Below are positions 61,298-64,000 of a DNA stretch of 64,000 bases, piece after piece. Below the pieces are notes generated by a model that was not told where the DNA came from, made no database searches, and saw only the letters and a list, made by a program, of their open reading frames with translations. Both the position numbers and the translations under genes were made by a program. This stretch comes from Caballeronia udeis (lineage in GTDB: Bacteria; Pseudomonadota; Gammaproteobacteria; Burkholderiales; Burkholderiaceae), in assembly GCF_001544555.2 (NCBI RefSeq), contig NZ_FCOK02000040.1, positions 18,573 to 82,572 of the forward strand, read 5' to 3'. Every line of letters starts with the position of its first letter. The first letter of the stretch is position 1.

Positions 61298-62035
61298 ATG
61301 CCACGTTTCTTTGTTGCCAGTCCGCTCGTCGCGGGCGAAATCATGAGCTTGCCGGACGATGTCGTCCGCCATGTTCATGTCCTGCGTCTGCAATCAGACG
61401 ACACCGTCTGTCTCTTCAACGGCTCGGGCGGTGAATATCACGCGCGTCTGGTTGAAATCGGCAAGCGGACGGCGACCGTGCAACTCGATGAATTCACCGA
61501 CCGCGAAGCGGAAGCGCCGTATCGAGTCACTCTGGCGCAAGGTGTGGCAGGCGGCGACAAGATGGACTGGCTGATCGAGAAGGCGGTGGAACTGGGAGTG
61601 TCGTCCGTCGTTCCGCTCACGGCCGAGCGCGGCGTGGTGCGGCTGTCGGGTGAACGCGCGGCGCGTCGGCAAGGACATTGGCAGGCGCTGGTGCGGGCCG
61701 CGTGCGAGCAATGCGGAAGAAACCGGGTGCCGGACGTAACGGCGCCTCAGGACCTGGATAAATGGCTTGGCAACCTGCCGCCCGCGCAGGACGGCGAGTT
61801 GCGGCTCCTCCTGTCGCCACGGGCGCAGCTTGGTTTTGCGTCTTTGCCCGCAAGCGCGCCCGCGGCACCCGTGACCATTGCGATCGGGCCGGAAGCCGGG
61901 TTTTCGCCGGCAGAGGAAGCGGCCATTGTCGATGCCGGTTTTGCCACCCTTGGCCTCGGACCTCGCATCTTGCGCACCGAGACGGCTGGCATTGCAGTCC
62001 TTGCGGCGCTCGCCGCGCGCTGGGGCGGGTGGTGA
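61298..62035 (+). CDS. rsmE: 16S rRNA (uracil1498-N3)-methyltransferase
   Basis: SPOUT-class methyltransferase of 245 residues. It starts MPRFFVASPL and has the N-terminal PUA-like domain (about residues 1-70), then a SPOUT domain. The SPOUT motifs are GGDKMDWLIEKAVELGV, LTAERGVVRL, and the trefoil-knot SAM site AIGPEAGFSPAEEAAI with LGPRILRTETAGIA. Length is normal. It modifies U1498 of 16S rRNA in the 30S subunit. Confidence 0.95.
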   Translation: MPRFFVASPLVAGEIMSLPDDVVRHVHVLRLQSDDTVCLFNGSGGEYHARLVEIGKRTATVQLDEFTDREAEAPYRVTLAQGVAGGDKMDWLIEKAVELGVSSVVPLTAERGVVRLSGERAARRQGHWQALVRAACEQCGRNRVPDVTAPQDLDKWLGNLPPAQDGELRLLLSPRAQLGFASLPASAPAAPVTIAIGPEAGFSPAEEAAIVDAGFATLGLGPRILRTETAGIAVLAALAARWGGW

Positions 62036-62080
62036 ATCAACCACCGCCTCGCTGCAATTCATCCCCAAATCAAACGCAAA

Positions 62081-62123
62081 AAAGCCGGCCAGCGCCTGTG
62101 TTTAACAGACGACGACCGGCTTT
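62081..62123. terminator. Hairpin between rsmE and the barstar gene
   Basis: The arms aaagccgg (62081-62088) and ccggcttt (62116-62123) pair over eight bases with a 27-base loop. It is a weak bidirectional terminator between the two convergent genes. Confidence 0.5.
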
Positions 62124-62196
62124 CCAACCTCTTTGCGCTGAGAACACTCAGCAGTATCAGCTCCGCGACGCAGGCGCTTATCTTCGGGCGAACCGC

Positions 62197-62763
62197 TCAG
62201 GCGAACGAGTAAAACACCCTGAACGCAACCCGCCGTTCCGCCCAGAATTCTGACGCTTCGCGAAATACGTCGAGCAAGGTCTCACGACCTTCCTTGTCAA
62301 ATTTCTGCGCAACGGGGAGCGCTTCCAGCACGATCACGAAACCCGGTTGCGAACCGGCTTTGTGCACGAGGTCAGTGAGACTGTCGTACAGCGCGTCATA
62401 GTTCTTCCCAAAGTGCTTGGGAAACAAAAACGACGTGGCGATAGTTTCAAGCACTTCCTGCTTGCTCTGGGCCTGCCCGCAATACGCGTAAAGAAAATGC
62501 TGGCCCAGCTTGCTCGCTTCGTCGGCGAGATCCTGAACCCTGAAAGCGCGGATCGACTGCACGATATTCGATCGTACCGTCTTGAAAAGACTCATAGACC
62601 CCTCGTTCAATGATGACAGCGCCGCGCTCTGCTCGTCGTCGGGTCGATTTTCTTCTGTCGTGCGAAGTCGCAAAACTCGCTGGAACATGTTGCCATCGCC
62701 GGCGAAAAGATCACCCGCGACACCGTTGTCGTGCGCGTAGATGTTGTCGCTCATGCCGTTCAT
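62197..62763 (-). CDS. Barstar-family ribonuclease inhibitor with N-terminal extension
   Basis: A 188-residue cytoplasmic protein. The C-terminal half (about residues 85-188) is a barstar fold, with the signature FPKHFGKNYDALYDSL at residues 114-129 and the final strands RVAFRVFYSF. Residues 1-75 are an extension with no recognised motif. Its ATG at 62763 overlaps the stop of the upstream ribonuclease gene by four bases, so the two are translationally coupled. It should protect the cell from the ribonuclease before export. Confidence 0.88.
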   Translation of the reverse strand: MNGMSDNIYAHDNGVAGDLFAGDGNMFQRVLRLRTTEENRPDDEQSAALSSLNEGSMSLFKTVRSNIVQSIRAFRVQDLADEASKLGQHFLYAYCGQAQSKQEVLETIATSFLFPKHFGKNYDALYDSLTDLVHKAGSQPGFVIVLEALPVAQKFDKEGRETLLDVFREASEFWAERRVAFRVFYSFA

Positions 62764-63278
62764 CCCGAAGTTAATCCCGCAATGCGTTTAAAACTCACGT
62801 AATGGTCGTCGGTATAGAAGCAGTTGTCGATCTGCCGACGAGGCCCACCACATACGATCCGACGTGCGCCGCGATCGCGGGCGCGCGGCGTAGGAACGGT
62901 GTATTCGTGGTAAAAGCCGCGCGGGTGCGGCGGCAGGATACGCTCGCGGTTGCCGAACACGATGCCGTCTTTCTCATACGGGAAAGGTCCGCCAGCCTCG
63001 ATCCGCCGCAGCGTCACAATGGCCTGTTTGGGCAATTGCGCGGCGTCGACGGTAGTCTGCGACGGTTCCGAACCCGTTGATGCGGTATCGCGCCAGTTCC
63101 CTGCGCGCGGATCGCTTTTCAGCTTGTCCTTGTCTTGCAACACGTGCGGCGGTTCCGCCTGCGACGCAACTGCAGAGGTATTCGCAGACGGGCTTTGGGA
63201 ATCCGGCCCGCTTTTCCCGCAGCCGCTCAACACCCAGGAAAGCGCCACGATAAACCCACAAAACCACGCGCGCTTCAC
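62760..63278 (-). CDS. Lipoprotein ribonuclease of the RNase Sa / barnase N1-T1 family
   Basis: A 172-residue guanyl-specific ribonuclease. The N-terminus MKRAWFCGFIVALSWVLSGC is a lipoprotein signal with the acylated Cys at residue 20 and Gly at +2, which favours the outer membrane. The catalytic domain (about 80-172) closely follows Streptomyces RNase Sa: GPFPYEKDGIVFGNRE, GFYHEYTVPTP with catalytic Glu125, the Arg pair 139-140, and DDHYVSF with His159. Two cysteines (143 and 153) could form a disulphide. The gene overlaps that of its predicted inhibitor. The linker 21-80 is low-complexity. Confidence 0.9.
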   Translation of the reverse strand: MKRAWFCGFIVALSWVLSGCGKSGPDSQSPSANTSAVASQAEPPHVLQDKDKLKSDPRAGNWRDTASTGSEPSQTTVDAAQLPKQAIVTLRRIEAGGPFPYEKDGIVFGNRERILPPHPRGFYHEYTVPTPRARDRGARRIVCGGPRRQIDNCFYTDDHYVSFKRIAGLTSG

Positions 63279-63634
63279 GAAACCTGTCCCCGCTTTGAAC
63301 CCAAAAATATGACGACCATGAAAGACGTAAGGGTATCGCTAATGACACGCGGAATCAATGTCGGTTCGGAAGATGCCAATTTTTTGGGCGGGCCTTGCGT
63401 CCTATCGGGCCGTTGCATGCGGCCTGCCGCCGGTTTTGTGTCCGTCGCCCATAAAATAGGGCCAAATTATATTTAGGATAAAACTGAGATATTTTTATCT
63501 TGAACAGGTTAATAATGACTTCATGCGTGGTTTAGGGAGTGGAACCAGTGTCGCCTCTCTCGCGAAGCTCCCACGGCGCAAAGCCGGCACCATCGCTGTT
63601 TGGAGGAGAAAGCAAATCCCCTTGCATGCCTCAA
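63279..63634. other. Long intergenic region with structured sequence
   Basis: About 360 bases with no convincing gene. An AT-rich stretch covers 63465-63520, in contrast to the GC-rich surroundings, and holds the palindrome agata-tttt-tatct (63487-63500) and a TTGAAC hexamer (63500-63505). Possible RNA stems follow: gggag/ctccc (63535-63539, 63568-63572) and cggc/gccg (63574-63577, 63583-63586). These precede a strong terminator. Confidence 0.5.
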
Positions 63635-63666
63635 AGCGTGCCGGATCATCCGGCACGCTCTTTTTT
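63500..63666 (+). ncRNA. Candidate small RNA with its own terminator
   Basis: No rightward gene lies upstream of the terminator at 63635-63666 for 1.6 kb; the genes before and after are leftward. A transcript from the AT-rich promoter-like DNA near 63500 would fold into two small stems and end at the terminator, about 120-150 nucleotides long. No known RNA family is recognised, and no clear -10 box matches the TTGAAC. The exact 5' end is not determined. Confidence 0.4.
63635..63666 (+). terminator. Orphan rightward terminator
   Basis: The arms agcgtgccgg (63635-63644) and ccggcacgct (63650-63659) form a perfect 10-bp stem with loop atcat and a run of six T residues. On the minus strand the T-run is poor, so it acts rightward. 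Confidence 0.85.
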
Positions 63667-63770
63667 CGTTCGCGGATCTGGCGCAACCATCAGGAATCCG
63701 ATCATCCACTGATCCGATCACTAGTCCGGGTAGACACTGCTAGGGCCATACAACGCGTGTCGACGCACAA

Positions 63771-63820
63771 TAAAAAGAGGGATTGCGACTACTTGCCGCA
63801 ATCCCTCCCGCAATCCCTCT
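63771..63820 (-). terminator. Terminator of maeB with a duplicated arm
   Basis: On the minus strand agagggattgcg and its near repeat agggattgcg lie in tandem, and both can pair with cgcaatccctct, which is followed by a T-run. In plus coordinates the arms are 63776-63787, 63797-63807 and 63809-63820. The hairpin lies about 60 bases beyond the maeB stop. Confidence 0.85.
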
Positions 63821-63877
63821 CACTTAAGTTCCGCCCGAACTCGCCAGCCCCGCGCGGGCGTTCGGACGTTAAGCCGC

Positions 63878-64000
63878 TTACCGTGCCACAGCCGTTGCGT
63901 CCGCCACCAGCAACGCCGTCATGTTGACGATCCGGCGCACCGTAGCCGACGCCGTCAGCACATGCACCGGCTGGGCCGCGCCCAGCAGGATCGGGCCAAT
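63878..64000 (-). CDS. maeB: NADP-dependent malic enzyme, C-terminal end only
   Basis: The last 40 codons of a leftward gene that begins outside the window. The residues GPILLGAAQPVHVLT and VRRIVNMTALLV match the end of the phosphotransacetylase-like domain of MaeB-type malic enzymes, which convert malate to pyruvate and CO2. A stand-alone phosphate acetyltransferase has a similar but distinct ending, so the call is good but not certain. The terminator at 63771-63820 follows. Confidence 0.8.
   Translation of the reverse strand: MGPILLGAAQPVHVLTASATVRRIVNMTALLVADATAVAR

Overview
The window is chromosomal DNA of a GC-rich betaproteobacterium of the Burkholderiaceae. Caballeronia or Paraburkholderia is the most likely origin, inferred from the gene orders glyQ-glyS-gmhB-plsC, lptD-surA-pdxA-rsmA opposite amgK-murU, leuS-lptE-holA and fur opposite bamE, and from the protein sequences themselves. 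Most of it is ordinary housekeeping DNA, densely packed and in short operons. No rRNA, tRNA, insertion sequence, integrase or CRISPR array was seen.

Layout. 1-4.4 kb: the 3' part of ribB, a membrane protein, and a VOC-MFS pair divergent from a LysR regulator. 4.6-11.9 kb: miaB, phoH, ybeY, chaC, corC, lnt and a GNAT acetyltransferase. 12-18.3 kb: glyQ, glyS, gmhB, plsC, a YgjP-like metallopeptidase and gloA. 18.5-21.7 kb: a DMT exporter, a LysR regulator and a porin. 22.1-29.9 kb: an outer-membrane biogenesis block (lptD, surA, pdxA, rsmA) divergent from the amgK-murU wall-recycling pair. 30.1-30.9 kb: a HigBA-type toxin-antitoxin pair. 31-32.4 kb: purB. 32.5-35.4 kb: two Ig-like repeat proteins that look like type I secretion substrates. 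36-41.8 kb: gluconate uptake and the Entner-Doudoroff pathway (gntK, gntP, eda, edd) with the divergent regulator hexR. 41.9-44.2 kb: a damaged locus in which a truncated type I secretion ATPase gene runs out of frame into the 3' part of a trimeric autotransporter adhesin. 44.8-51.9 kb: cutC, hemJ, proA, holA, lptE and leuS. 52.4-53.5 kb: an orphan fimbrial subunit gene with an in-frame amber codon. 53.5-57.1 kb: exbD, exbB, dapB, bamE and divergent fur. 57.3-60.4 kb: tkt-gap. 60.8-62.0 kb: a VOC protein and rsmE. 62.2-63.3 kb: a lipoprotein ribonuclease of the RNase Sa type with an overlapping barstar-family gene. 63.3-64 kb: a long intergenic stretch with an orphan terminator (possible small RNA) and the 3' end of maeB.

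Functional themes. Several genes serve the envelope: lptD, lptE, surA, bamE, lnt, plsC, gmhB, amgK/murU and the porin. Central carbon metabolism is represented by edd/eda/gnt under HexR, tkt-gap and maeB. The accessory content is surface proteins (Ig-like repeats, YadA-like adhesin, fimbrial subunit) and two toxin-type pairs. Three of the surface or secretion genes are visibly broken. This suggests either recent loss of surface structures or assembly problems in repeat-rich DNA.

The most notable points are the secretion ATPase/adhesin junction near 43.67 kb, the amber-interrupted fimbrial gene at 53.397 kb, the ribonuclease/barstar pair, the HigA-like antitoxin with a histone H1-like tail, the two putative HexR operators, and the orphan transcript candidate near 63.6 kb.
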